This document shows positions 34,546 to 49,200 of a DNA stretch of 64,000 nucleotides, in pieces. Made by a program: the position numbers and the translations under genes. The DNA is taken from NCBI GenBank assembly GCA_029168955.1, contig JAPDOI010000953.1:164501-228500 (forward strand). Reading direction: 5' to 3'. Source of the stretch: Aplectana chamaeleonis. Taxonomy: Eukaryota; Nematoda; Chromadorea; Rhabditida; Cosmocercidae. How positions within the stretch are numbered: the stretch's first letter is position 1; every line of letters begins with the position of its first letter. Under the pieces are notes generated by a model. That model searched no databases, was not told the DNA's origin, and was given only the letters and a program-made list of their open reading frames with translations.

Positions 34546-37500
34546 GGGTTCTGCACACTTTCTATGACGTCCTGCACACTCCAACTGGGCTCCTGCACAC
34601 TTTCTATGACGTCCTGCTTACTCCCACTGAAGTCCTGCGCACTTCCTATGACGTCCTGCACACTCCCACTGACGTCCTGCACACTCCCACTGATGTCCTG
34701 CACACTTCCACTGATGTCCTGTACACTCCCACTGATGTCCTGTACACTCTCACTGATGTCCTGCCCACTCCCACAGGGGTCCTGCACACTTTCTATGACG
34801 TCCTGCACACTCCCACTGATGTCCTGCACACTCCCACTGAGGTCCTGTACACTCCCACTGACGTCCTGCACACTCCCACTGATGTCCTATACACTCCCAC
34901 TGATGTCCTGTGCACTCTCACTGATGTCCTGCACACTCCCACTGGGGTTCTGCACACTTTCTATGACGTCCTGCACACTCCCACTGAAGTCCTGCACACT
35001 TTTTACGATGCCCTGCACACTCTCACTGATGTCCTGCACATCTTCTGTGATGTCCTGCACACTCCCACTGACGTCCTGCACACTCCCACTGATGTCCTGC
35101 ACACTTCCACTGACTTCCTGCACGCTCCCACTGATGTCCTGCACACTTCCACTGATGTCCTGCCCGCTTCCACTGGGGTTCTGCACACTTTCTATGACGT
35201 CCTGCGCACTCCCACTGACGTCCTGCACACTCCCACTGATGTCCTGCACACTTCCACTGACTTCCTGCACGCTCCCACTGATGTCCTGCACACTTCCACT
35301 GATGTCCTGCCCGCTTCCACTGGGGTTCTGCACACTTTCTATGACGTCCTGCACACTCCCACTGACGTCCTGCACACTCCCACTGACGTCCTGCACACGC
35401 ACACTGATGTCCTGCACACTCCCACTGACGTCGTACACACTCCCATTGATGTCCTGTACACTCCCAGTGATGTCCTGTACACTCTCACAGATGTCCTGCC
35501 CGCTCCCACTGAGGTCGTGCACACTTTCTATGACGTTCTGCTTACTCCCACTGAGGTCCTGCACACTCCCACTGACGTCCTGCACACTCCCACTGATGTC
35601 CTATACACTCCTACTGATGTCCTGTACACTCTCACTGATGTCCTGCCCGCTCCCACTGAGGTCCTGCACACTTTGTGTGACGTCCTGCACACTCCCACTG
35701 ATGTCCTGCACACTCCCACTGAGGTCCTGCACACTCCCACTGACGTCCTGCACACTCCCACTGATGTCCTATACACTCCTACTGATGTCCTGCACACTCT
35801 CACTGATGTCCTGCACACTCCCACTGGGGTCCTGCACACTTTCTATGACGTCCTGCACACTCCCAGTAATGTCCTGCACTCTTCAATGACGTCCTGCACA
35901 CTCCCACTGATGTCCTGCACACTCCCACCGATGTCCTGCACACTCCCACTGATGTCCTGCACGCTCCCACTGGGGTTCTGCACACTTTCTATGACGTCCT
36001 GCACACTCCCACTGGTGTCCTGCACAATTTCTATCACGTCCTGCCCACTCCCACTGACGTCCTGAACACTCCCACTGTTGTCCTGCACACTCACACTGAT
36101 GTCCTGCGCACATTCTATGACGTCCTGAACACTCCCACTGTTGTCCTGCCCACTCCCACTGACGTCCTGCACACTCCCACTGAAGTCCTGCACACTCACA
36201 CTGATGTCCTGCACACTCCCACTGATGTCCTGCACACTCCCACTGATGTCCTGCCCGCTCCCACTGATGTCCTGCACACTTTCTATGACGTCCTGCACAC
36301 TCCCACTGATGTCCTGCACTTTTCTATGACGTCCTGCACACTCCCACTGATGTCCTGCACACTTTCTATGACGTCCTGCACACTCCCACTGACGTCCTGC
36401 ACACTCCCACTGATGTCCTGCACACTTCCACTGATGTCCTGCACACTCCCACTAATGTCCTGCACACTCCAACTGATGTCCTGCACACTCCCACTGATGT
36501 CCTGCACACTATCTATGACGTCCTGCACACTCCCACTGATGTCATGTACACTCTCACTAATGTCCTGTACACTCCCACTGACGTCCTGCACACTCCCACT
36601 GATGTGCTGCACACTCTCACTAATGTCCTCTACACTCCCACTGACGTCCTGCACACTCCCACTGATGTCCTGCACACTTTAAATGAGGTCCTGTATACTC
36701 CCACTGATGTCCTGCACACTTTCCACGAGATCCTGCACACTCCCACAGATGTCCTGCTTACTTTCTACGACGTCCTGCACACTCCCACTGACGTCCTGCA
36801 CACTCCCACTGATGTCCTGTACACTTCCACTGATGTCCTGTACACTCTCACTGATGTCCTGTACACTCTCACTGATGTCCTGCCCGCTCCCAAAGGGGTC
36901 CTACACACTTTCTATGACGTCCTGCACACTCCCACTGATGTCCCGCACACTCCCACTGATGTCCTGTACACTCCCACTGATGCCCTGTACACTCCCGCCG
37001 ACGTCGTGCCTACTCCCACTGATGTTCTTCACACTCTCACTGAAGTCCTGCGCACTTCCTATGACGTCCTGCACACTCCCACTGACGTCCTGCACACTCC
37101 CACTGATGTCCTGTACACTTCCACTGATGTCCTGTACACTCTCACTGATGTCCTGTACACTCTCACTGATGTCCTGCACACTTTCCAACTGATGTCCTGT
37201 ACACTCTCACTGATGTCCTGCCCACTCCCACAAGGGTCCTGCACACTTTCTTCAATGACGTCCTGCACACTCCCACTGATGTCCTGCACACTCCCACCGA
37301 TGTCCTGTACACTCCCGCCGACGTCGTACCTACTCCCACTGATGTTCTTCACACTCTCACTGAAGTCCTGCGCACTTCCTATGACGTCCTGCACACTCCC
37401 ACTGAAGTCCTGCACACTTCCACTGATGTCCTGTACACTCCCACTGATGTCCTGTACACTCTCACTGATGTCCTGCACACTTTCTATCACCTCCTGCACA

Positions 37501-38189
37501 CTCCCACTGATGTCCTGCGCACTTTGCATGACGTCCTGCACACTCCCACTGATGTCCTGCACACTTTCTGTGATGTCCTGCACACTCCCACTGAAGTCCT
37601 GCACACTCCCACTGAAGTCCTGCACACTTTCTATCACCTCCTGCACACTCCCACTGATGTCCTGCGCACTTTGCATGACGTCCTGCACACTCCCACTGAT
37701 GTCCTGCACACTCCCACTGAAGTCCTGCACACTTCCACTGATGTCCTGTACACTCCCACTGATGTCCTGTACACTCTCACTGATGTCCTGCCCGCTCCCA
37801 CTGGGGTCCCGCACACTTTCTATGACGTCCAGCACACTCCCAGTGATGTCCTTCACACTCAAGCTGATGTCCTGTACACTCTCACTGATGTCCTGCACAC
37901 TCCCACTGGGGTTCTGCACACTTTCTATGACGTCCTGCACACTCTCACTGATGTCCTGCACATCTTCTGTGATGTCCTGCACACTCCCACTGATGTCCTA
38001 CGCACTTTCTGTGACGTCCTGCACACTCCCACTGATGACCTGCACACTCCACACTGATGCTCCTGCACACTTTTTATGATGTCCGCCCTGCTTACTCCCA
38101 CTGATGTCCTGCACACTTTCTATGACGTCCTGAGCACTCCCACTGACGTCCTGCACACTCCCACTGATGTCCTGCACACTTCTACTGAT

Positions 38190-38670
38190 GTCCTGTACAC
38201 TTCCACTGATGTCCTGTACACTCTCACTAAGGTCGTGCACACTTTCTATGACGGTCTGCACATTCCCAGTGATGTCCTTCCCTTTTCTTCAAAGACGTCC
38301 TGCACACTCCCACTGACACTTTCTATGACGTCCTGCACACTCCCACTGAAGTCCTGCACACTTTTTGCGACGCCCTGCACACTCCCACTAATGTCCTGCA
38401 CATCTTCTTTGATGTCCTGCACACTCCCACTGATGACCTACGCACTCCCATTGGGCTCCTGCACTTTATATATGACGCCCTGCTTACTCCCATTGAAGTC
38501 CTGCGAACTTTCTATGACGTCCTGCACACTCCCACTGACGTCCTGCACACTCCCACTGATGTCCTGTACACTCTCACTGATGTCCTGCCCGCTCCCACTG
38601 AGGTCGTGCACACTTTCTATGACGTCCTGCACACTCCCAGTGATGTCCTTCCCTTTTCTTCAATGACGTC
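38190..38670. repeat. second duplicated satellite block, copy 1
   Basis: Marked by the unique text TTCTTCAAAGACG at 38286, CACTGACACTTTC, TTTTTGCGACG and CATCTTCTTTGAT, which reappears in the same order at 41213-41670, offset 3,023 bp. Confidence 0.8.
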
Positions 38671-41212
38671 CTGCACACTCCCACTGACGTCCTGCACACT
38701 CCCACTGACACTTTCTATGACGTCCTGCACACTCTAACTAACGTCCTTCACACTCCCACTGAGGTCCTGTACACTCCCACTGACGTCCTGCACACTCCCA
38801 CTGATGTCCTATACACTCCCACTGATGTCCTGTACACTCTCACTGATGTCCTGCACACTCCCACTGGGTCCTGCACACTTCCTATGACGTCCTGCACACT
38901 CCCACTGATGTCCTGCACACTTTTTATGACGTCCTGCACACTCCCACTGATGTCCTGCACACTCCCACTGAGGTCCTGCACACTCCCACTGATGTCCTGC
39001 ACCCACTGATGTCCTGCACACTCCCACTGATGTCCTGCACACTCCCACTGAAGTCCTGCACACTTTCTATGACGTCCTGCACACTCCCACTGACGTCCTG
39101 CACACTTTCACTGACGTCCTGCACACTCCCACTGATGTCCTGCACACTCCCACTGATGTCCTGCACACTCTCACTGATGTCCTGCCCGCTCCCACTGGGG
39201 TCCTGCACACTTTCTATGACGTCCTGCACACTCCCACTGATGTCCTGCCCACTCCCACTGACGTCCTGCACACTCTACTGATGTCCTGCACACTCCCACG
39301 GATGTCCTGCACACTCTCACTGATGTCCTGCACACTCCCACTGATGTCCTGTACACTCTCACTGATGTCCTGCCCGCTCCACTGGGGTCCTGCACACTTT
39401 CTATGACGTCCTGCACACTCCCACTGATGTCCTGCACACTCCCACTGAGCTCCTGCACACTTTTATATGACGTCCTGCACACTCCCACTGAAGTCCTGCA
39501 CTTTCTATGACGTCCTGCACACTCCCACTGACGTCCTGCCCACTCCCACTGGTGCCCTGTCCACTCCCACTGATGTCCTGCACACTCCCACGGATGTCCT
39601 GCACACTCTCACTGATGTCCTGTACACTCCAACTGATGTCCTGTACACTCTCACTGGTGTCCTGCCCGCTTCCACTGGGGTCCTGCACACTTTCTATGAC
39701 TTCCTGCACACTCCCACTGATGTCCTGCACACTCCCACTGATGTCCTGCCCGCTTCCACTGGGGTTCTGCACACTTTCTATGACGTCCTGCACACTCCCA
39801 CTGACGTCCTGCACACTCCCACTGGTGTCCTGTACACTCCCACTGACGTCCTGCACACTCCCACTGATGTCCTGCACACTTCCACTGATGTCCTGTACAC
39901 TCCCACTGATGTCCTGTACACTCTCACTGATGTCCTGCCCGCTCCCACAGGGGTCCTGCACACTTTCTATGACGTCCTGCACACTCCCACTGATGTCCTG
40001 CACACTCCCACTGAGGTCCTGTACACTCCCACTGACGTCCTGCACACTCCCATTGATGTCCTATACACTCCCACTGATGTCCTGTACACTCTCACTGATG
40101 TCCTGCACACTCCCACTGGGGTTCTGCAGACTCCCACTGATGCGCTGTCCACTCCCACTGATGTCCTGCACACTCCCAAGGATGTCCTGCACACTCCCAC
40201 TGATGTCCTGTACGCTCCAACTGATGTCCTGTACACTCTCACTGATGTCCTGCCCGCTTCCACTGGGGTTCTGCACACTTTCTATGACGTCCTGCACACT
40301 CCCACTGATGTCCTGCACACTCCCACTGATGTCCTGTACACTCCCACCGAGGTCGTCCACACTCCCACTGATTTTCTGCACACTCCCACTGAAGTCCTGC
40401 GCACTTCCTATGACGTCCTGCACACTCCCACTGACGTCCTGCACACTCAAACTGATGTCCTGTACACTCTCACTGATGTCCTGCACACTCCCATTGGGGT
40501 TCTGCACACTTTCTATAACGTCCTGCAAACTCCCACTGAAGTCCTGCACACTTCAATGACGTCCTGCACACTCTCACTGATGTCCTGCACACTTCACTGA
40601 TGTCCTGCACACTCCACTGATGTCCTGCACACTCACACTGAGCTCCTGCACACTTTCTATGACGCTCTGCTTACTCCCACTAAAGTCCTGCGCACTTCCT
40701 ATGACGTCCTGCACACTTCCACTGACGTCCTGCACACTCCCACTGATGTCCTGCACACTTCCACTGATGTCCTGTACACTCCCACTGATGTCCTGTACAC
40801 TCTCACTGATGTCCTGCCCACTCCCACAGGGGTCCTGCACACTTTCTATGACGTCCTGCACACTCCCACTGATGTCCTGCACACTCCCACTGAGGTCCTG
40901 TACACTCTTACTGATGTCCTGCTCGCTCCCACTGAGGTCGTGCACAGTTTCTATGACGTTCTGCACACTCCCAGTGATGTCCTTCCCTTTTCTTCAATGA
41001 CGTCCTGCACACTCCCACTGATGTCCTGTACACTCCCACTGATGTCCTGCACACTCCCACTGATTTTCTGCACACCTCCCACTGAGCTCCTGCACTTTTT
41101 ATATGACGCCCTGCTTACTCCCACTAAAGTTCTGCGCATTTTCTATGACGACCTGCGCACTCCCACTAACGTCCTGCACACTCCTACTGGTGTCCTGCAC
41201 ACTTCCACTGAT

Positions 41213-41670
41213 GTCCTGTACACTTCAACTGATGTCCTGTACACTCTCACTAAGGTCGTGCACACTTTCTATGACGGTCTGCACATTCCCAGTGATGTCC
41301 TTCCCTTTTCTTCAAAGACGTCCTGCACACTCCCACTGACACTTTCTATGACGTCCTGCACACTCCCACTGAAGTCCTGCACACTTTTTGCGACGCCCTG
41401 CACACTCCCACTAATGTCCTGCACATCTTCTTTGATGTCCTGCACACTCCCACTGATGACCTACGCGCTCCCATTGGGCTCCTGCACTTTATATATGACG
41501 CCCTGCTTACTCCCATTGAAGTCCTGCGAACTTTCTATGACGTCCTGCACACTCCCATTGACGTCCTGCACACTCCCACTGATGTCCTGCCCGCTCCCAC
41601 TGAGGTCGTGCACACTTTCTATGACTTCCTGCACACTCCCAGTGATGTCCTTCCCTTTTCTTCAATGACG
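41213..41670. repeat. second duplicated satellite block, copy 2
   Basis: Same order of rare variants as 38190-38670. The second J monomer is offset by 3,002 instead of 3,023, so exactly one 21-bp monomer was lost in this copy (or gained in the other). Confidence 0.8.
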
Positions 41671-43299
41671 TACTGCTTTTTCCCACTGATGTCCTGCACA
41701 CTCCCACTGGGGTTCTGCACTTTTTCTATGACGTCCTGCACACTCCCACTGATGTCCTGCACACTCCCACTGATGTCCTGTACATTCCCACCGAGGTCGT
41801 GCACACTCCCACTGGGCTCGTGCACACTTTCTATGACGTCCTGCTTGCTCCCACTGAAGTCCTGCGCACTTCCTATGACGTCCTGAACACTCCCACTAAA
41901 GTCCTGCACACTTTCTATGACGTCCTGCACACTCCCACTGATGTCCTTCACAATCCCACTGAGGTCCTGTACACTCCCACTGACGTCCTGCGCACTCCCA
42001 CTGATGTCCTATACACTCCCACTGATGTCCTGTACACTCCCACTAAAGTCCTGCGCACTTTCTATGACGTCCTGCGCACTCCCACTGACGTCCTGCACAC
42101 TTCCACTGACTTCCTGCACACTCCCACTGACTTCCTGCACACTCCCACTGATGTCCTGCACACTCCCACTGATGTCCTGCCCGCTTCCACTGGGGTTCTG
42201 CACACTTTCTATGACGTCCTGCACACTTCCACTGACGTCCTGCACACTCCCACTGATGTCCTGCACACTTCCACTGACTTCCTGCACACTCCCACTGACT
42301 TCCTGCACACTCCCACTGATGTCCTGTACACTCCAACTGATGTCCTGTACACTCTCACTGATGTCCTGCCCGCTTCCACTGGGGTCCTGCACACTTTCTA
42401 TGACGTCCTGCACACTCCCACTGATGTCCTGCACACTCCCACTGAGCTCCTGCACTTTTTATATGACGCCCTGCTTACTCCCACTAAAGTCCTGCGCACT
42501 TTCTATGACGTCCTGATCACTCCCACTGACGTCCTGCACACTCCCACTGGTGCCCTGTCCACTCCCACTGATGTCCTGCGCACTCCCACGGATGTCCTGC
42601 ACACTCTCACTGATGTCTGGCACTCCTCACTGATGTCCTGCACACTCCCCATGACGTCCTGCTCACTCCCACTGATGTCCTTCACACTCCCACTGATGTC
42701 CTGCACACTTTCACTGACGTCCTGCACACTCCCACTGATGTCCTGCACACTCCCACTGATGTCCTGTACACTCCCACTGATGTCCTGCACACTTTCTATG
42801 ACGTCCTGTACACTCCCACTGACGTCCTGCACACTCCCACTGATGTCCTGCACACTCCCACTGACGTCCTGCACACTCCCACTGATGTCCTGCACTTTCC
42901 CACTGATGTCCTGCACACTCTCACTAATGTCCTGTACACTCCCACTGATGTCCTACACACTCCCACTGGGGTCCTGCACACTTTCTATGACGTCCTGCAC
43001 ACTCCCACTGATGTCCTGCACACTTCCACGACGTCCTGCACACTCCCACTGATGTCCTGCACACTTCTGTGATGTCCTGCACACTCCCACTGATGTCCTG
43101 TACACTCCCACTGATGTCCTGCACACTCCCACTGGGGTCCTGCACACTTTCACTGACGTCCTGCACACTCCCACTGATGTCCTGCCCACTTCCTATGACG
43201 TCCTGCACACTTCCACTGACGTCCTGCACACTCCCACTGATGTCCTGTACACTCTCACTGATGTCCTGCCCCCTCCCACAGGGGTCCTGCACACTTTCT

Positions 43300-46200
43300 A
43301 TGACGTCGTGCACACTCCCACTGATGTCCTGCACACTCCCACTGAGGTCCTGTACACTCTCCTACCAGGTCCCGCACACTCCCACTGATGTCCTATACTC
43401 TCCCACATGTTCTGCACTCCCACTGATGTCCTGCATACCTTCTATCACGTCCTGCACACTCCCACTGATGTCCCGCACACTCCCACTGATGTCCTGTACA
43501 CTTTCTATGACGTCCTGCACACTCCCACTCATGTCCTGCACACTTTCTGTGGTCTCCTGCACACTCCCACTATGTCCTGCGCACTTTCTATGACGTCCTG
43601 CACACTCCACTGATGTCCTGCACACTTTCTGTGATGTCCTGCACACTCCCACTGATGTCCTGCACACTCCCACTGATGTCCTGCACTTTCACTGACGTCC
43701 TGCACACTCCCACTGGGGTCCTGCACACTTTCTATGACGTCCTGCACACTCCCACTGATGTCCTGCACACTCCCACTGATGTCCTGTACACTCCCACTGC
43801 TGTCCTGCACACTCCCACTGATGTCCTGCACACTCCCACTGATGTCCTGCACACTCCCACTGATGTCCTGCACACTTTCTATGACGTGCTGCACACTCCC
43901 ACTGATGTCCTGCACACTTTCAATAACGTGCTGCACACTCCCACTGATGTCCTGCACACTCCACTGATCCTGCACACTCCCACTGACGTCCTGCACACTC
44001 CCACTGATGTCCTGCACACTTTTTATGACGTCCTGCACACTCCCACTGATGTCCTGCACACTTCACTGATGTCCTGCACACTCCCACTGACGTCCTGCAC
44101 ACTTTCTATGACGTCCTGCACACTCCCACTGTATGTCCTTCACACTTTTCTTCACTGACGTCCTGCACACTCCCACTGATGTCCTGCACCCTTCCACTGA
44201 TGTCCTGCACACTCCCACTGATATCCTGCACACTCCCACTGATGTCCTGCGCACTCCCACTGACGTCCTGCACACTTTCTATGACGTCCTGCACACTCCC
44301 ACTGATGTCCTTCACACTCCCACTGAGGTCATGTACACTCCCACTGACGACCTGCAGACTCCCACTGATGTCCTGCACACTTTCTATGACGTCCTGCACA
44401 CTCCCAGTGAATGTCCTTCCACTTTTCTTCAATGACGTCCTGCACATTCCCACCTAAGTCCTGCACACTCCCACTGATGTCCTGCACACTCCACCTAAAG
44501 TCCTGCACACTCCCACTGAAGTCCTGCTTACTGTCTATCACGTCCTTCGTACTCCCACTGTAGTCTTGCGCACTTTCTATGACGTCCTGCACACTCCCAC
44601 TGATGTCCTGCACACTCCCACTGATGTCCTGCACACTCCCACTGATGTCCTGCGCACTCCGACTGATGTCCTGCACACTTTCTATGACGTCCTGCACACT
44701 CCCACTGATGTCCTGCACACTTTCTATGACGTCCTGCACACTCCCACTGATGTCCTGCACAATCCGACTGATGTCCTGCACACTTTCTATGACGTCCTGC
44801 ACACTCCCACTGATGTCCTGCCCACTCCCACTGGGGTCCTGCACACTTTCTATGACGTCCTGCACACTCCCACTGGGGTCCTGCACACTTTCTATGACGT
44901 CCTGCACACTCCCACTGATGTCCTGCACACTTTCTATGACGTCCTGCACACTCCCACTGGGGACGTCCTGCACACTCCCACTTTTTCTCTCAATGACGTC
45001 CTGCACACTCCCACTGATGTCCTGCACACTCCCACTGATGTCCTGTACACTCCACTGATGTCCTGCACACTCCACTGATGTCCTGCACACTCCACTGGGC
45101 TCCTGCACACTTTCTATGACGTCCTGCACACTCCCACTGACGTCCTGCACACTTCCCACTGACTTCCTGCACACTCCCACTGACGTCCTGCACACTCCCA
45201 CTGATGTCCTGCACTCCCACTGATGTCCTGCACACTCCCACTCATGTCCTGCACACTCCCACTGATGTCATGCACACTCCCACTGATGTCCTGCACGCTT
45301 TCTATGACGTCCTGCTTACTCCCACTGATGTCCTCCACCCTTTCTATGACGTCCTGTACACTCCCACTGATGTCCTGCACACTCCCACCGATGTCCTGCA
45401 CACTGATGTCCTGCACACTCCCACTGATGTCCTGCACACTCCCACTGATGTCCTGCACGCTTTCTATGACGTCCTGCTTACTCCCACTAATGTCCTACAC
45501 ACTCCCACTGATGTCCTGCACCCTCCCACTGATGTCCTGCACACTCCCACTGATATCCTTCACACTCCCACTGATGTCCTGCACACACCCAGTGATGTCC
45601 TGCACACTTTCTATGACGTCCTGCACACTCCCACTAATCTCCTGCACACTTTCTGCTGTGACATCCTGCACACTCCCACTGATGTCCTGCTTCACACCTC
45701 ACTGATGTTCTGCCCTTTCACTGAGATCCTGCACACTCCCACTGTGACGTCCTGCACACTCCACTGAACGTCCTGCACACTCCCACTGATGTCCTGTACA
45801 CTCTCACTGATGTCCTGCACTCCCACTGGGGTCCTGCACACTTTCTATGACGTCCTGCACTCCCACTGATGTCCTGCACACTCCCACTGAGGTCCTGCAC
45901 ACTCCCACTGACGTCCTGCACACTCCCACTGATGTCCTGTACACTCCCACTGATGTCCTGTACACTCTCACCTGATGTCCTGCACACTCCCACTGAAGTT
46001 CCTGCACACTTTGACGTCCTGCACACTCCCACTGATGTCCTGCACACTCCACTGATGCCCTGCACACTCCCACTGATGTCCTGCACACTCCCACTGATGT
46101 CCTGCACCCACTCCCACTGGGGTTCTGCACACTTTCTATGACGTCCTGCACACTCCCACTGTAGTCCTGCGCACTTTTTGTGACGTCCTGCACACTCCCA

Positions 46201-49200
46201 CTGATGTCCTGCACACTCCCACTGATGTCCTGCACACTCCACTGATGTCTGACACTCCCACTGATGTCCGCTCCTGAAGTCCTGCACACTTTCTATGACG
46301 TCCTGCACACTCCCACTGATGTCCTGCACACTTTCTTCATGATGTCCTGCACACTCCCACTGATGTCCTGCACACTCCCACTGATGTCCTGCACCTCCCA
46401 CTGATGTCCTGCACACTCTCACTGATGTCCTGCACACTCCCACTGACGTCCTGCACACTTTCTATGACGTCCTGCACACTCCCACTGGGATGTCCTGCAC
46501 ACTTTTCTGATGACGTCCTGCCACACTCCCACTGATGTCCTGCACACTCCCTGATGTCCTGCACACTCCCACTGAGCTCCTGCACACTTTCTATGACGTC
46601 CTGTACACTCCCACTGATGTCCTGCACACTTTCTATGACGTCTTGCACACTCCCACTGATGTCCTGCACACTCCCACTGATGTCCTGCACACTTCCTGTG
46701 ACGTTCTGCCAACTCCCGCTGATGTCCTGCACACTTTCTATGACGTCTTGCACACTCCCACTGATGTCCTGCACACTTTCTATGACGTCCTGCACACTCC
46801 CACTGATGTCCTGCACACTCCCACTCATGTCCTGCACACTCCCACTGATGTCCTGCACACTCCCACTGATGTCCTGCACACTCTCTCTGGCGTCCTGCCC
46901 ACTCCCACTAATGTCCTGCCTACTCTCACTGATGTCCTGCACACTCGCACTGATGTCCTGCACACTTTCTATGACATCCTGCCCACTCCCACTGACGTCC
47001 TGCACACTTTCACTGACGTCCTGCACACTCCCACTGATGTCCTGCACACCTGTGATGTCCTGCACACTCCCACTGATGTCCTGCACGCTCCCACTGAGCT
47101 CCTGCACTTTTTATGACGTCCTGCTTACCTCCCACTGATGTCCTGCACACTTTCTATGACGTCCTGCGCACTCCCACTGATATCCTGCACACTCCCACTG
47201 ATGTCCTGCACACTCCCACTGATGTCCTTCACACTCCCACTGATGTCCTTCACACTCCCACTGATGTCCTGCACACTCCCACTGAAGTCCTGCACACTTT
47301 CTATGGCGTCCTTTACACTCCCACTGAAGCCCTGCACACTTTCTGTGACGTCCTGCACACTCCCACTGATGTACTGCACACTCCCACTGATGTCCTGTAC
47401 ACTCCCACTGATGTCCTGTACACCTCACCATGACATCCTGTACACTCCTGATGTCCTGGCTTTCTTCAACACTCTTTCTATGACGTCCTGCGCACTCCCA
47501 CTGATGTCCTGCACACTCCACTGATGTCCTGTACACTCCTCACTGACGTCCTGGGTACACCCCACTGATGTCTACTGCACACTCCCACTGATGTCCTGCA
47601 CACTCCCACTGATGTCCTGCACACTCCCCAGTGATGTCCTGCACACTTTCTATGACGTCCTGCACACTCCCACTGATGTCCTGCATGCTTTCTATGACCT
47701 CCTGCACACTCCCACTGATGCCCTGCACACTCCCACTGATGTCCTGCACACTCCCACTGATGTCCTGCACACTCCCACTGATGTCCTGCACACTCCCACT
47801 GATGTCCTGCACACTTTCTATGACGTCCTGCACACTCCCACTGATGTCCTGCACACTCCCACTGATATCCTTCACACTCCCACTGATGTCCTGCACACAC
47901 CCAGTGATGTCCTGCACACTTTCTATGACGTCCTGCACACTCCCACTGATGTCCTGCATGCTTTCTATGACGTCCTGCACACTCCCACTAAAGTTCTGCA
48001 CACTCCCACTCATGTCCTGCACACTCCCACTGATATCCTGCACCCTCCCACTGATGTCCTGCACACTTTCTATCACGTCCTGCATACTCCCACTGATGTC
48101 CTGCACACTTTCCATGACGTCCTGCACACTCCCACTGATGTCCTGCACACTTTCTGTGATGTCCTGCACACTCCCACTGAAGTCCTGCACACTTTCTGTG
48201 GTGTCCTGCACACTCCCACTGAAGTCCTGCACACTTTCTATCACGTCCTGCACACTCCCACTGATGTCCTGCACACTTTCTGTGATGTCCTGCACACTCC
48301 CACTGATGTCCTGCACACTCCCACTGATGTCTTGCGCTATTCCCATGACGTCTTGCGCACTCCCACTGATGTCCTGCCCACTTTCTGTGATGTCCTGCAC
48401 ACTCCCAGTGAAGTCCTGCACACTTTCTGTGGTGTCCTGCACACTCCCACTGAAGTCCTGCACACTCCCACTGATGTCCTGCACACTTTCTATGGCGTCC
48501 TGCACACTCTCACTGATGTCCTGCACACTTTCTATGACGTCCTGCACACTCCCACTGATGTCCTGCACACTCCCACTGATGTCCTGTACACTCTCACTGA
48601 TGTCCTGCACACTCCCACTGATGTCCTGCACACACTTTCTATGACGTCCTGCACACTCCCAGTCCGACTTTTCTTCGTCCACACTGCACACTCTGGGATG
48701 TCCTGCACACTCCCACCGATGTCCTGCACACTTCCCACTGATGTCCTGCACACTCCCACTGTAGTCCTGCACACTTTCTACGACGTCCTGCACACTCCCA
48801 CTGATGTCCTGCACACTTCCTGTGATGTCCTGCACACTCCCACTGATGCCCTGCACACTTTCTATGACGTCCTGCACACTCCCACTGATGTCCTGCACAC
48901 TTTCTGTGACGTCCTGCACACTCCCACTGATTTCCTGCACACTCCCACTGATGTCCTGCACACTCCACTGACGTCCTGCACACTCCCACCGATGTCCTGC
49001 ACACTCCCACTGATGTCCTGCACACTCCCACTGATGTCCTGCACCTCCCAATGATGTCCTGCACACTTTCTATGAGGTCCTGCACTCCCACTGACGTCCT
49101 GCACACTCCCACTGATGTCCTGTACACTCCCACTGACGTCCTGCACACTCCCACTGATGTCCTGCACACTCCCACTGATGTCATGCACACTCTCACTAAT

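Noticed and set aside
47540..49066. 508-codon minus-strand QDISGSV frame as a gene
   Set aside because: Open by repeat arithmetic; another long frame (47591-49054) lies on the opposite strand over the same interval.
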